A stretch of DNA of 57,799 nucleotides from Planctomycetota bacterium (GTDB lineage: Bacteria; Planctomycetota; UBA1135). Positions 25,529 through 35,040 of the stretch are shown piece after piece (the stretch's first letter is position 1; every line of letters begins with the position of its first letter). Both the position numbers and the translations under genes were made by a program. The stretch covers positions 1 to 57,799 of the forward strand of contig JAJRZS010000065.1 in assembly GCA_024275135.1 (NCBI GenBank). The letters are read 5' to 3'. The notes below the pieces were generated by a model that did no database searches, was not told the DNA's origin, and worked only from the letters and a program-made list of their open reading frames with translations.

Positions 25529-26689
25529 ATGTTCCGAGGGCGCGCGCGACGTTTCCAGAAATCTGGTGTATCTGCGGAAACCCTTGAAAACACAGCACTT
25601 CCGATGATTGAAGTGGCTGCGGCGGAGCGCGGTTTGGGGGCGGCTTGGCGAATCCAACAAGAACTTTGTTTGCAGGGGTATTTTGAGCAGGGATTGGTGG
25701 AGCAATGGCACTCGGTAGCTGCGGCCCTGTGGAAGCGGATGCAAGGGGAACCGGAGGTGTTTTCTCGCCTGGTGGCATGGAGCGCCCATCCTGAGGCCCG
25801 GGTTCGTTTTTTCGCCCCCTTTTTGTGGTCGCGTTGGGGATTGGAAGAAGATGCCATGGACTTGGCCTTGGAGGCCCTGTTGCCCTTGGCGGACGACTCT
25901 GACTTCCGCGTTTTAGAAGCGACCCAGGCCTTTGGTTTGCGCCCTTTTGCCCATGGGATGGGTGCCGACTTTTTGTCGGAGCTGGTGCCATGGTTTTTTC
26001 ACCCCAGTCCCCGGGTGCGTCGCACTGCCGTTACTGCCGTGCGTCCACGAGGCTTTTGGGTGCGCCATTTGCCATGGGCTGTAGAGTGCCCACAAACCCT
26101 GATGCCCATGCTTGAGGCCTTTGGTCAAGAAGAGGAGCGGTTCCCTGCCAATGCCGTGGCCAACTGCATCAATGATATCAGTCATCGAGATCCTCAACTG
26201 TGCTTCCTCCTATTCAAGCATTGGCAGAAGGAAGGCTGGGGTATGCAATGTGAGCATATGATGCGCAAGGGGTTGCGTAGTTTGCTCAAAGCCGGGGAAC
26301 CGCAGGCGATGGCAGCCTTAGGCTTGGAACCAGTCAACCTGGAGTTGCGGGTGAGTATGCGCGAGGGTGAGGTGGTTGCTCCCAACACCAATTTGCATTT
26401 TGATTTAAAGTTCCATAATCCGGGCTCTGCTTGCCGCATCGAGTTGATTTTTGAAATCCAAACACCAGGGCGCCACCCCAAACGACCGCGGCGGAAAAAA
26501 TATCAGGGTGGTCAGCACACCATTCCGCCTGGTACTTCCGAGTTGACGCTGCGGGAAAGGATTTTTGATCGCAAAGCCGCACCTCTATTGGCGGGAGAAT
26601 CTTGTGTGCGGTTTTTTGCCAATGGGCATGAACTGGCGGAATTGTGTTTCCAGATTGAACGCCCACGCCTGCCGAAGAAGATTTCTTAA
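25529..26689 (+). CDS. AlkC-like DNA alkylation repair glycosylase (HEAT-like repeats plus Ig-like domain)
   Basis: The 386-aa product has an N-terminal alpha-helical repeat region (about 30-265), seen as WSAHPEARVRFFAPFLW, DSDFRVLEATQAFG and FHPSPRVRRTAVTAVRP. It also has the family-typical NAVANCINDISHRDPQLCFLLF. From about 270 a beta-rich domain follows (LELRVSMREGEVVAPNTNLHF to LCFQIERP). AlkC enzymes, unlike AlkD, carry such an Ig-like domain after the HEAT-like repeats and excise 3mA/3mC without base flipping. The assignment rests on this layout. Start 25529 is an ATG; an alternative is 25604. It overlaps the convergent membrane gene by 4 nt. Confidence 0.72.
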   Translation: MFRGRARRFQKSGVSAETLENTALPMIEVAAAERGLGAAWRIQQELCLQGYFEQGLVEQWHSVAAALWKRMQGEPEVFSRLVAWSAHPEARVRFFAPFLWSRWGLEEDAMDLALEALLPLADDSDFRVLEATQAFGLRPFAHGMGADFLSELVPWFFHPSPRVRRTAVTAVRPRGFWVRHLPWAVECPQTLMPMLEAFGQEEERFPANAVANCINDISHRDPQLCFLLFKHWQKEGWGMQCEHMMRKGLRSLLKAGEPQAMAALGLEPVNLELRVSMREGEVVAPNTNLHFDLKFHNPGSACRIELIFEIQTPGRHPKRPRRKKYQGGQHTIPPGTSELTLRERIFDRKAAPLLAGESCVRFFANGHELAELCFQIERPRLPKKIS

Positions 26690-27012
26690 CTCAACCAGGG
26701 GTGGTTGGAAAACAGCAATAAATGGAGGGCAGCAAGAAGGACGCCACAAGCTGCAAGGAGGACGCCAAGAAGAACCAAGCCTAGACGTTGGCGGCTGCCT
26801 AGACCAATCACGCTGGCCGCCAGAAAACAGAAAAAGGCGAAGGGTAAATCCACATAGGCGAGAATATGAAGCGCGGGAATGTAGGCAGCCAGAGGAAAAG
26901 CAAATGCCGCGCCGCCAAGGCCGATGGTTGCTAGATAGCCCGGAATTCCTTCGAGGAAGGGGCCTTCCTCACTAGCGTCAGGCTCGTGCTGGGCGGGCGG
27001 GGATGGCTTCAT
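26686..27012 (-). CDS. small membrane protein of unknown function (108 aa)
   Basis: From the ATG at 27012 (MKPSPPAQHEPDASEEGPF) there is a polar N-terminus followed by three hydrophobic segments. These are roughly IGLGGAAFAFPLAAYIPALHI, LPFAFFCFLAASVIGLG and LVLLGVLLAACGVLLAALHLLLF. The family is not recognised. It starts 4 nt after the aminotransferase stop on the same strand, so the two are probably co-transcribed. It converges on the AlkC-like gene. Confidence 0.6.
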   Translation of the reverse strand: MKPSPPAQHEPDASEEGPFLEGIPGYLATIGLGGAAFAFPLAAYIPALHILAYVDLPFAFFCFLAASVIGLGSRQRLGLVLLGVLLAACGVLLAALHLLLFSNHPWLS

Positions 27013-27016
27013 GCGA

Positions 27017-28324
27017 TTAGCTGAGTGCTTCGATAGCCTTTTGCACCCGAGGTAGGGCGGCATGAATGTCGTCGGGGCTCACGGCGCCAATGCTGGCTCG
27101 GAACCAACCATCTTCTTCGTCTTCCGCCACGCCGAAAGCATTGAAAGGCACAACACCAAAGGCGGCATCCTGCAACAAATAGGCGCGGATGTCTTCGCTG
27201 TTTTCCAATACATGGCCGCCGGGCGTTTTGCGACCATGCAGCTTGAATTGCAATGACAAATAGATGGCGCCTTGGGGGTCGATGGAATCCACAGGCAGCC
27301 CCGCTGCTTTCAATTGTTGGATGCCCTGATGGGCAATCTCCAGACTTTCTTGGACGCGCGGAAGCAACTGCTGCCGCCAGGCTTGAAGGGCGGTTGTGTC
27401 GCGCAAAAACCGAGCCGTTGCCACCTGCACAGGGCGTGGCGCCCATGCCCCGACATGGGTGCCTAAAGCGATGACTTTGCGTACCACGGCGGGGGGGCCG
27501 ACCAACCAACCGCAACGCAAACCAGTGGCGCAAAAACCCTTGGAAATGCCGTCGGCGTGGATGACATAAGGGGCGCACTCTGGCACGAGTTGAACCGGAG
27601 AGTAGTGGGCATGCCCAGGAAAGGTGATGAGGGAATAGATTTGGTCGTAGAGTAGGAAAAGTGGTTTTTGTCCGCATTGCTGCCGGCGCTCATTCTCTTC
27701 GACCAAAAACTGCCCCAAGCGTGCAACTTCCTTCTGTGGCATGACACCGCCAGAGGGGTTTTGTGGGGAGTTTAGCACCAACAAGCGCGCCTCTTTGGCA
27801 TGCGGAGCGAGCAAATCCACGGTGGGTTGGAAGGCGTTTTCTTTGCGGGTGTGGATTCCGCGGACGCGCACTTGGCAGGTATCACGATAATTGTGATTGT
27901 TCCAAGATGGGGTGGGAAACAAGACCAATTCCCCTGGATCCACCAACAGGCGGTAAGTGGCATAAAGGGAAGGGCGGCCACCGGAAACAATGGCAATGCC
28001 TTCCATTGGATAATCCAAACCCTGCGTGGCCATGAAATATTCTTTGACCGCAGCGCGCAGAGCCGGCTCGCCCGCGCTGGGGGGGTAGTTGGTAGCGCCC
28101 TCTTCGATGGCTTCGAGCAGGTATTGCTGGAAGGCGGCAGGGATGGGGAATTGGCTGGGGGAAAAATCTCCAACCGTCATGTCGGCGACGGCAACACCCA
28201 GCTCGCGTAGGGCGCGAATTTCATTGGCGATTTTGAGGATGGAGGATCCCACCATGGAGCTGGCCATATGGGAGAAGCCGCGGCGTGCACTCTCTGCCCC
28301 GCAATCAGTGGGAATCCGAATCAT
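27017..28324 (-). CDS. PLP-dependent aminotransferase, class I/II
   Basis: The 435-aa product has the fold-type I pattern: an aspartate-aminotransferase-like start (MTVGDFSPSQF, NYPPSAGEPALRAAVKEYF), GGRPSLYATYRLL, and NSPQNPSGG for the PLP/substrate Asn. YDQIYSLITF follows, then HADGISKGFCATGLRCGW with the Schiff-base Lys. The substrate cannot be read from sequence. The ATG at 28324 is preferred to a GTG at 28342. TACAAT on the minus strand just upstream could be its -10. It follows the giant amidohydrolase gene by 41 nt and precedes a small membrane gene by 4 nt. Confidence 0.85.
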   Translation of the reverse strand: MIRIPTDCGAESARRGFSHMASSMVGSSILKIANEIRALRELGVAVADMTVGDFSPSQFPIPAAFQQYLLEAIEEGATNYPPSAGEPALRAAVKEYFMATQGLDYPMEGIAIVSGGRPSLYATYRLLVDPGELVLFPTPSWNNHNYRDTCQVRVRGIHTRKENAFQPTVDLLAPHAKEARLLVLNSPQNPSGGVMPQKEVARLGQFLVEENERRQQCGQKPLFLLYDQIYSLITFPGHAHYSPVQLVPECAPYVIHADGISKGFCATGLRCGWLVGPPAVVRKVIALGTHVGAWAPRPVQVATARFLRDTTALQAWRQQLLPRVQESLEIAHQGIQQLKAAGLPVDSIDPQGAIYLSLQFKLHGRKTPGGHVLENSEDIRAYLLQDAAFGVVPFNAFGVAEDEEDGWFRASIGAVSPDDIHAALPRVQKAIEALS

Positions 28325-28365
28325 GGGTTGGGTTTGTTCCACAACCAGTCATTGTAACCAAAGCC

Positions 28366-31300
28366 TTACTTCAGGCGTTCCAAGTAGCGATCGCGAAGGC
28401 GGGTTTGTTTGGAGTTTAAATCCACGGCATGACCGCCAATCCACATCCTAGCGACGGGTTGCTCGATGAGCAGGGGGTCGCCTTGGCACAAAATGAGGGT
28501 GGCGACCTTGCCTTTCTCGATGCTGCCAATGAACAAGTCGACGCCGAGCAAGCGGGCGGCTCCTAAAGTGAGGTTGTAAAGGGCCTTTTCACGACCCAAA
28601 CCCCAGGCGGCCATGGTGGCGGCTTGGAAAGGAAGATTGCGGGTGACTTCGGGGTTGTCGGTGGCAAAGGCAAGGCTGCAGCCAGCCGCATCGAGAACAG
28701 AAGCGCAGCGGAAGGGGGAATCGAAGGGATCAAAGTCGGAGCCTGGAAGGCGATGCGGAGAACCCAAAATTACCCGGGCGCGGTCACGGCCCAAATAACC
28801 TGCAATTTTCCAGGCATCACGGGTTCCCACATAAACCACCTGTAAGGCGTTTTCTTTAGCCCAGTTGCGAGCGGCCATCAAGGTTGGTGCATCATCGGCG
28901 TACAGGAAGATATCCTTTTCGCCGCGGGCATAGGGGAGGGAGGCTTCAAGTTTGGCGTTGCGGTGAAAGTCGGTGCGGCCGGCGGCGGCAAAACGATCCT
29001 GGCGCTGGCCATAATCCAAAGTATCTTGCAGCCACTGATTGAGTTCTTCCACGTCTTCCGGTACATCAGGGCCGTCTTCTTGGTCGAAGCTGCCGACATG
29101 GGGAAAGCGGATGAAAAGACCAAGGTCGGGGCCAACCACCAAATCTTCGCTGGTGGTGCCATCGAGTTGGATGAGGGCGGTTTGGCCGCGAATCCGCCCC
29201 GACTCTGGCCGCACCATGACATAAGCCACACCCGTTTTACGAGTGACGGGGAAATGCTCAGAATCGGCGTGGATTGCCGCGGCGACACTGAGGTCGGGTT
29301 GGTCTTGACCGGTTTCGATATCGTCGCGGGAGGCGCGGACGGCGCCGTATTCCCAAATCCCCGTGCGATCTAGGCCGTTGATGAAGCCTGGATACAGGTG
29401 CATGCCGCGGGCGTCGATGTTTTCGACATGCGACTTTCGGGGTTGTTCAATGTTGCGTTCCCCACGCACGACGCGGGTGATGCGTCCGTCGACAATGAGG
29501 ACGGTACCAACAAAGGGTTTGCCGACCATCGTATGAATAGTGGCCCCGCGAATCAGCGTGGTGGAATCTTTGCCGATGGAGGTCCAGCGGTTCCAGGTTT
29601 CTTCATCTGCAGGCAGTGGTGGGCGCACTTCGGCCGGGGTGGAGGAAGAAATGCCGTTAAGAACAAAATCTCTAACCGCCGTGTTGTAGTTGCGCCAGCG
29701 GGTATCCAATTCCTTGGCTGCTTGGTAAAGCACCTTCCCGCGTGCCATCGTGAGCATGCAGCGCGAATAACCCGATAGGGGTGGACCATCAAAAATAGTG
29801 ATGGTGCCATCTTTGCCCAGCTCCAAGCTACCGACCCGATCGTCTATCCGCAGTTGCTTGGCGCTATTGATGGTGCAAGTAGCCATGGCAGCTTGCCAAT
29901 CCAGGCCACCGTAGAGCATACCTTTGGCCGCCTCCATGTTGAGACGACGAATCATCTCATCCGAATCGGAATTGATGGAAACCGTGACTCCCGCGCGATC
30001 GAGGATGGAGACGTTCCATGGGATGGCATCGCGCACCTCAAACTTATAGGCCCACCAGTCGGCAAAGGTCGACGCCATGGCACCCGCCGCGGCGATTTCA
30101 GGAGCGACTTTGTAACCCTCGAGTACATGTTGGAAGGTGGGAGCTTCAATGCCAAAGTCTTTGCATATCTGCAAAAACATGAGCAATTCGTCGGCGCGAT
30201 AGGAGTGACATTGCACGTGAATGGTGTTGTCGAGTACATCGGCCAAGACTTCCAGACGTACATCTCGACGAAAGCTTGGGAGTTTGCCGTCAGCGGCAAG
30301 GCGTCGTTGTTCTGCGTAGTCTTGGGCGGCAAGGAAAGCGCGACGGTAGACCGCTTGCACACCCACACGTGAATTGGGGAAGCGCTTGCCCCAGCTGGAC
30401 TCCCAATTGGATTGTTTGACGTTTTCGCCGAGGGCAAACTTGATGTTGCGTGGTGCGTCCGGCACCAGCAAATCAGAGATGGCGGTGGCCAAGTAATCGA
30501 GCTCCCAGGTGGCGGCTTGGCCACCAATGGGGTTGGCGGAGCCATGCAAGGCTTGGGCAATCGCCGTGCCACCCGCTGCGGCGCGCCAAATGGAAACACT
30601 CTCCGGATGGATCATGTCGGCGATGCGACATTCGGCGCTAATCGAAACCGTTCCTTCGTTGATGGCATCCAACGCAAGGTGCGAATGTGCATCGATGATG
30701 CCGGGCATCAGATGCCATCCTGAAACATCGACTTCAGGTATGCCATCCGGTACCGGGATCTCGGTGCCAATCTGAGTGATGATGCCGTCCAAAATCAATA
30801 AATCACCGACGGCAGGTTGAGAGCCATCCATGCGATACAAAGTGGCACCACGGAAAACCACAGTGCGCTTGCGCTCTTGCGCCCAAGAGGATTGGGCGAA
30901 GCGATCCATACGTGTTTCCACCGGCCACTCGGGGTGTCCGCTAGCAAGACTGTTGGCGGCATCCTCCGTTTCCTCCTCAGATTTTTTTTCCTTGGTGGAG
31001 GATTTGGCGATTTGGGATTCGTCTGCAGGTTCTCCAGTGAGAGGAGCGTCGCCAAAGGGGGTTTTCATTTTGCCCCGCATGCGGTCGTCTTCCAGTTTCA
31101 AATAGACGGTGACATCCATTTCCGGTTCAGGAATATGGAACCCAAACTTCACCCGATGACCTTGAAATTTCACATCTGTGGCGTCGTCGCGGTCATGGGG
31201 AGCCGAAGCGCGGAAAACTTCCACAGTTTTTGCTTCTGGGTTGAGGTCGACGGAGAAGACTTCATCGCCCATGGGTGTTTGCACTGTTAATTCCCAAACC

Positions 31301-32610
31301 CCAGCGAGGCCTACATCCCCGCCTTCGTTTTCGTCGGCACTGGCTTCCTCATCTTCCGTGCCATCCTTTTCGGTGTCTTTTTCCCATCCCCGGCCATCAC
31401 AGAAAACCCAGGCAATATTCGGGTCGGCAAAGGAATAAGGGGCGCGGCAAAGCACCCAATTGCCAGGAGGAGTGGCAAAGCCCAAAACCTCGAAAGCACG
31501 TGTGGATAAATCCCAATACAATTCCTGATCGCTTGGGGCGAGGTCGGGGCTGTCGAGCAACTGTTGGATGGAATCTTTGAAATCCTTGACTTTCTTGCCT
31601 GGGACCAAAGCACAGGTCACCCCGGATTTTTTTAGCAGTAAATAGTCATCCACTTGCTGCTGGTGGAGACGACGCTTTTCCTCCCGCAACTTTTGCGGCT
31701 CTTGCCACCAGGGGCGTTGGGGGGCATCCGCCAGATGCAAATCCTCGTCCGACTTGGGAGCCTCCTCCAAATCCAAGGTGTACAACACGCGGATTCCTTG
31801 CTGTTTTATCCGTTGGGCATGCTTCCAGGCTTGGTGACCACCCAGGATTACCCAAGAATCTTGGGGCGCATAATCGCGTTGCAAATCCAAAATGTTTTCG
31901 ATAGCGCGCGCACCATTGGCACGCACGATGACTTGTTTGCCCACGCGCAAATCCGGGGAAAGATTCTCTTGCGACTGATCCAAGAGGACTTGGCGCAACA
32001 TGGCCAAGGCGGCCATGGGGGTTGCCGGGTAACCACCTACTCCTCGTAAGGTCAAAACATTGGGCCCTTGGCGTTGGAGCAAGGCTTCACCAAGAGGGCG
32101 TGCATTGAGGGAAATATGGGAAACATGGCCAGCAATGAGGCCGCGTTGTGGAACCAAAGTTGCGCTAGTGAACCCAAAACCGCGCCAGGAGTCGCCGTCG
32201 GTGCCATCCCAAGGAGCGAAGTCGGCAGCATTCATCCAGCCCAAAAATGCGGCATGGCGGCCATACTCCATAGCGGGGATGGGGCCTTGTTTGGGATCGC
32301 TGGCATGGCCTTGGTAAAGATTGGTTGCTTTTTCCAAAGTGACCGGGAAATTGGCATGCACCATTCCGGGATACAACACCCAAGAGGCTTCGGTTTCGAT
32401 AATCCGGGCTTCAGGGTAGGAGTTTGGATTTACATTATCGGGAAGAAATTCCACCGAACCATCGGCATGGATGAGCACCCCCATGCGCTTAGGCTGGGTG
32501 TCGGCGGAGTTTTGCACCAGCACCGAAGGCAGCAAGAAGGGACCATCAACGGCAGGGAGTGGGTCTTGGCAGCAAGCAGCTGCAAGCAGGGTGAACGCAC
32601 AAAGGAACAT
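28366..32610 (-). CDS. giant secreted three-module amidohydrolase-related protein (1414 aa)
   Basis: The N-terminus (MFLCAFTLLAAACCQDP) is a signal peptide with a possible lipidation Cys. Three amidohydrolase-like modules follow. Module 1 has a decayed metal motif (PGMVHAN at 81-87). An insert of about residues 430-560 has beta strands and an acidic EDEEASADENEGG stretch. Module 2 (about 600-1020) is intact-looking: MPGIIDAHSHL with His642 and His644, later His residues in VQCHSYRADE and FQHVLEG, and Asp in INSDSDEMIR. Module 3 (about 1040-1414) has YPGFINGLDRTG at the same point (Asn1078), losing the HxH. One active and two structural modules are inferred. The usual substrates of this superfamily are cyclic amides, peptides or N-acyl compounds; the substrate here is unknown. 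Confidence 0.85.
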   Translation of the reverse strand: MFLCAFTLLAAACCQDPLPAVDGPFLLPSVLVQNSADTQPKRMGVLIHADGSVEFLPDNVNPNSYPEARIIETEASWVLYPGMVHANFPVTLEKATNLYQGHASDPKQGPIPAMEYGRHAAFLGWMNAADFAPWDGTDGDSWRGFGFTSATLVPQRGLIAGHVSHISLNARPLGEALLQRQGPNVLTLRGVGGYPATPMAALAMLRQVLLDQSQENLSPDLRVGKQVIVRANGARAIENILDLQRDYAPQDSWVILGGHQAWKHAQRIKQQGIRVLYTLDLEEAPKSDEDLHLADAPQRPWWQEPQKLREEKRRLHQQQVDDYLLLKKSGVTCALVPGKKVKDFKDSIQQLLDSPDLAPSDQELYWDLSTRAFEVLGFATPPGNWVLCRAPYSFADPNIAWVFCDGRGWEKDTEKDGTEDEEASADENEGGDVGLAGVWELTVQTPMGDEVFSVDLNPEAKTVEVFRASAPHDRDDATDVKFQGHRVKFGFHIPEPEMDVTVYLKLEDDRMRGKMKTPFGDAPLTGEPADESQIAKSSTKEKKSEEETEDAANSLASGHPEWPVETRMDRFAQSSWAQERKRTVVFRGATLYRMDGSQPAVGDLLILDGIITQIGTEIPVPDGIPEVDVSGWHLMPGIIDAHSHLALDAINEGTVSISAECRIADMIHPESVSIWRAAAGGTAIAQALHGSANPIGGQAATWELDYLATAISDLLVPDAPRNIKFALGENVKQSNWESSWGKRFPNSRVGVQAVYRRAFLAAQDYAEQRRLAADGKLPSFRRDVRLEVLADVLDNTIHVQCHSYRADELLMFLQICKDFGIEAPTFQHVLEGYKVAPEIAAAGAMASTFADWWAYKFEVRDAIPWNVSILDRAGVTVSINSDSDEMIRRLNMEAAKGMLYGGLDWQAAMATCTINSAKQLRIDDRVGSLELGKDGTITIFDGPPLSGYSRCMLTMARGKVLYQAAKELDTRWRNYNTAVRDFVLNGISSSTPAEVRPPLPADEETWNRWTSIGKDSTTLIRGATIHTMVGKPFVGTVLIVDGRITRVVRGERNIEQPRKSHVENIDARGMHLYPGFINGLDRTGIWEYGAVRASRDDIETGQDQPDLSVAAAIHADSEHFPVTRKTGVAYVMVRPESGRIRGQTALIQLDGTTSEDLVVGPDLGLFIRFPHVGSFDQEDGPDVPEDVEELNQWLQDTLDYGQRQDRFAAAGRTDFHRNAKLEASLPYARGEKDIFLYADDAPTLMAARNWAKENALQVVYVGTRDAWKIAGYLGRDRARVILGSPHRLPGSDFDPFDSPFRCASVLDAAGCSLAFATDNPEVTRNLPFQAATMAAWGLGREKALYNLTLGAARLLGVDLFIGSIEKGKVATLILCQGDPLLIEQPVARMWIGGHAVDLNSKQTRLRDRYLERLK

Positions 32611-32633
32611 CCGGAGATGTTACCCTAACCTAC

Positions 32634-33017
32634 GTGAACACGCCTTTGTTCCTCCTCAATCTGGGCCTGACCGTCCTCCTCGTAGGCCTTTCCCTGTGGA
32701 CCGGAAAGCGTGGAGTACGGCGGCAGCATTACCTCACGGTGGTGGTCGCTTTAGTCAGCCTGGCTCTTGCCATTCTCCAGGCCGACCTCTATGGTCACGG
32801 CTTTGAATTTGTCCGCTGGAAGTTGGGGGTGCATTTGAGCTTTGCTACCGCTTGCTTGCTTTCCATCCCTTTTGTTGCGCTTTCCGGCTTGGCTTTGCGC
32901 CATCATCCGCAAGCGCGACCCCGCCACCGGCGTTGTATTTTGGCCTTTCTGATTCTGCTTGGTTTTACCGTGCTCACTGCTTGCTACATGTTCCTCGACG
33001 CCAAGCCTTTGGCTTAG
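32634..33017 (+). CDS. small polytopic membrane protein of unknown function (127 aa)
   Basis: A GTG at 32634 starts a protein with about four hydrophobic segments (NTPLFLLNLGLTVLLVGLSLW, LTVVVALVSLALAIL, HLSFATACLLSIPFVALSGLA and ILAFLILLGFTVLTACYMFL) and His/Arg-rich loops. The spacing recalls small heme- or quinone-associated membrane proteins, but no family can be named. It diverges from the giant amidohydrolase with a 23-nt gap and converges on glcF with a 2-nt gap. Upstream there is no room for a full promoter outside the neighbouring gene. Confidence 0.55.
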   Translation: MNTPLFLLNLGLTVLLVGLSLWTGKRGVRRQHYLTVVVALVSLALAILQADLYGHGFEFVRWKLGVHLSFATACLLSIPFVALSGLALRHHPQARPRHRRCILAFLILLGFTVLTACYMFLDAKPLA

Positions 33018-33019
33018 CC

Positions 33020-34186
33020 CTAGCCCAACATTGCCTGGCGCAACAAACAAATTGGATGTTGGACCGGGAGTTGGGAGTTCTGCCCACGGAGTGCGCTTTC
33101 GATTTGGATGCGGCAGCCCGAATTACCATTGAGCACACGATCGGCCTTGGCGGCGAGCAAATGCTTTGCTTTTTCCGCACCCAGTTCCATGCTGAGGCGC
33201 GGACTGCGCATAAATTGAATGCCTGCAGCGCCGCAGCATAAGTCGGCATCTTGGTGAGGAAGTAAGCGCAGCTGAGGAATGGCGCTGAGCAATTGGCGCG
33301 TGGCTTCGCTGCTATGCAAAAGATTTTGTTGGTGGCAAGGAGGGTCGAAAACCACCGACTCGGCAATTGGGTGGAGCGGGTTGCGCAGCCCTTGGGCGGC
33401 GAGAAAGGCCATCGGATCCCACACTTTGTCTTGACCAAACTCATGCAAAAACGCGGCACAGCCGGCCGCGGGGGCGATGATGGCATCGGTGTTGGATAGG
33501 GCCTGAAGCGTGGCTTGGGCGCGGGCCACTCCATGTTGGTGTGCTCCACCATGGGCTTCTAGCGCGCCGCAACAGGCAGGTTGGCTGGGGATCTTCACTT
33601 CGAATCCCTCAGCGCATAAAACAGCGATGGTGTCCTCTAAAACTTCGCCGAACAATTCGGGATCAACGCAACCCAGGTGGAGACTTACCGTGCCTCGTTG
33701 CGGTGGATGGGCGGCAAAACTTTTGGCTGGTGGGAAGCGGAATTTTTTTGGTTGCTGCGGTACGGCTTGCGCCAAACGATGAAGAACCGATGTGCCATAG
33801 GGGCGAAACCAGCGCAAGAATCCACAGCGTCGGGCAAAACGAGCAAGGGCACCAAGCCAACGCAAGCGGCGGCGAGAAGAAAAGAGAAAAGAAAGACGGC
33901 GGCGTTGGCGCTGTGGGGTGGTTGCTTCTTTGTGGTGGGTGAGCAGCTGCTGATAAGGAACTGCAGACGGGCATACCGTTTCACAAGCACCGCATTGCAG
34001 GCATCGGTTGAGGGACTCTTGGATTTGGGAATGGCTGATCCTGCCCTCGGCTTCTGCCCGCAACAGAGCCAAGCGGCCGCGTGGGCTATCCGTTTCTTTG
34101 CCAGTGAGGCGATAGGTGGGGCAACTTTGCAAACACAAACCGCAGTGCATGCAGTCCAACAGACCAGGCAGGGAATCTGGTTTCAT
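33020..34186 (-). CDS. glcF: glycolate oxidase iron-sulfur subunit GlcF
   Basis: The 388-aa product has two 4Fe-4S motifs, CMHCGLCLQSCP near residue 12 and CLQCGACETVCPS near residue 60. Two CCG domains follow (HLGCVDPELF to CCGALEAHGG, and DPPCHQQN to DLCCGAAG). GlcF passes electrons from the flavin subunits to the quinone pool. The ATG at 34186 overlaps the glcE stop as ATGA. The late Cys-rich LNGNSGCRIQIESAL is typical. It is the last gene of the operon. It could also act on D-lactate, as GlcDEF homologues do. Confidence 0.9.
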   Translation of the reverse strand: MKPDSLPGLLDCMHCGLCLQSCPTYRLTGKETDSPRGRLALLRAEAEGRISHSQIQESLNRCLQCGACETVCPSAVPYQQLLTHHKEATTPQRQRRRLSFLFSSRRRLRWLGALARFARRCGFLRWFRPYGTSVLHRLAQAVPQQPKKFRFPPAKSFAAHPPQRGTVSLHLGCVDPELFGEVLEDTIAVLCAEGFEVKIPSQPACCGALEAHGGAHQHGVARAQATLQALSNTDAIIAPAAGCAAFLHEFGQDKVWDPMAFLAAQGLRNPLHPIAESVVFDPPCHQQNLLHSSEATRQLLSAIPQLRLLPHQDADLCCGAAGIQFMRSPRLSMELGAEKAKHLLAAKADRVLNGNSGCRIQIESALRGQNSQLPVQHPICLLRQAMLG

Positions 34187-35040
34187 GGTCGGCAGCCCAG
34201 GGGCGTGGCCTTGGGGGCGCAAGCGAGCGCAATCTGCTGGAGCCAGGGAGAGTCGGCAGGCAGTGGGAGATCATGTTGCCCTCGCCGGCATTCTTGCAAA
34301 TAGTCTTGTAAGAAGGCCTGGCCTTGGGATTCTTCAAGCTCCTCTAGTGCGGCGTCCTGCATGGGGAATCCAGAGTAGGCCATAACGGAGTGGGGCCCAC
34401 GTGGAAAATGCAAATAGGGCTGCGGTCGGTGGTTTGTGGTGGGTGAGGAGGAAGTCTGTTGGCTTTGATACCAGTACAAAGCGCTGGGAATGGGGCTTAA
34501 CTTCAGGGTGAGGTCCAAGCAAATGGCGAGCCGACCGCGTGAGGCTAAAAACAAACGGGTGAGGTCGTAGCCAGCGACCGATTTCACCACCCGCGCACCA
34601 CTGCGCACGACATTGCCGTCGGCCAACAACCAAGTGCCGCCTAAAACATGGTCGCGTGGCGGGCCACAACTTCTTGCCAGCAAGGATGGCTCACGAGAGA
34701 GGAAAAAACCTCCCACAGTACCGAGGTCTTGGAGAGGGTCTAAGACGGCAAGTTGTAAGCCATGTGGGCGCAGAATGGATTGCAGTTTGGCGATAGGCAT
34801 GCCCGCTTCTACTGCGCAAGTTTGGTCGGCAACATCCAGCCAAAGGAGTTCCTGTAGTTTGCTTAGGGAAAGCCAAATATCGGGTTTCGCCGCCGGGAGA
34901 AAGCGGTGCTTGCGGCTGCTATTGCCACAGGGCAAAAGGGATTGCCCTTGCTGCTGGGTTGTTAACAAAATTTTTTTCGCATCCACTCGCGTGTTTGCTG
35001 TTAACAGCTGGTGGGTTTGGGTGGATTCATTCATGGGCAT
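34183..35040 (-). CDS. glcE: glycolate oxidase FAD-binding subunit GlcE
   Basis: The 285-aa product resembles the FAD-binding half of GlcD-type oxidases. It has LLPCGNSSRKH, CAVEAGMPIAKLQSIL, DLGTVGGFFL, PRDHVLGGTWLLADG and VKSVAGYDLTRLFLASRG. The N-terminus is uncertain. ATGs at 35040 and 35034 both overlap the glcD stop, and neither has a Shine-Dalgarno sequence. A longer reading to 35133 would lie inside glcD. GlcE is required with GlcD and GlcF for glycolate dehydrogenase activity in E. coli. Confidence 0.85.
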   Translation of the reverse strand: MPMNESTQTHQLLTANTRVDAKKILLTTQQQGQSLLPCGNSSRKHRFLPAAKPDIWLSLSKLQELLWLDVADQTCAVEAGMPIAKLQSILRPHGLQLAVLDPLQDLGTVGGFFLSREPSLLARSCGPPRDHVLGGTWLLADGNVVRSGARVVKSVAGYDLTRLFLASRGRLAICLDLTLKLSPIPSALYWYQSQQTSSSPTTNHRPQPYLHFPRGPHSVMAYSGFPMQDAALEELEESQGQAFLQDYLQECRRGQHDLPLPADSPWLQQIALACAPKATPLGCRP

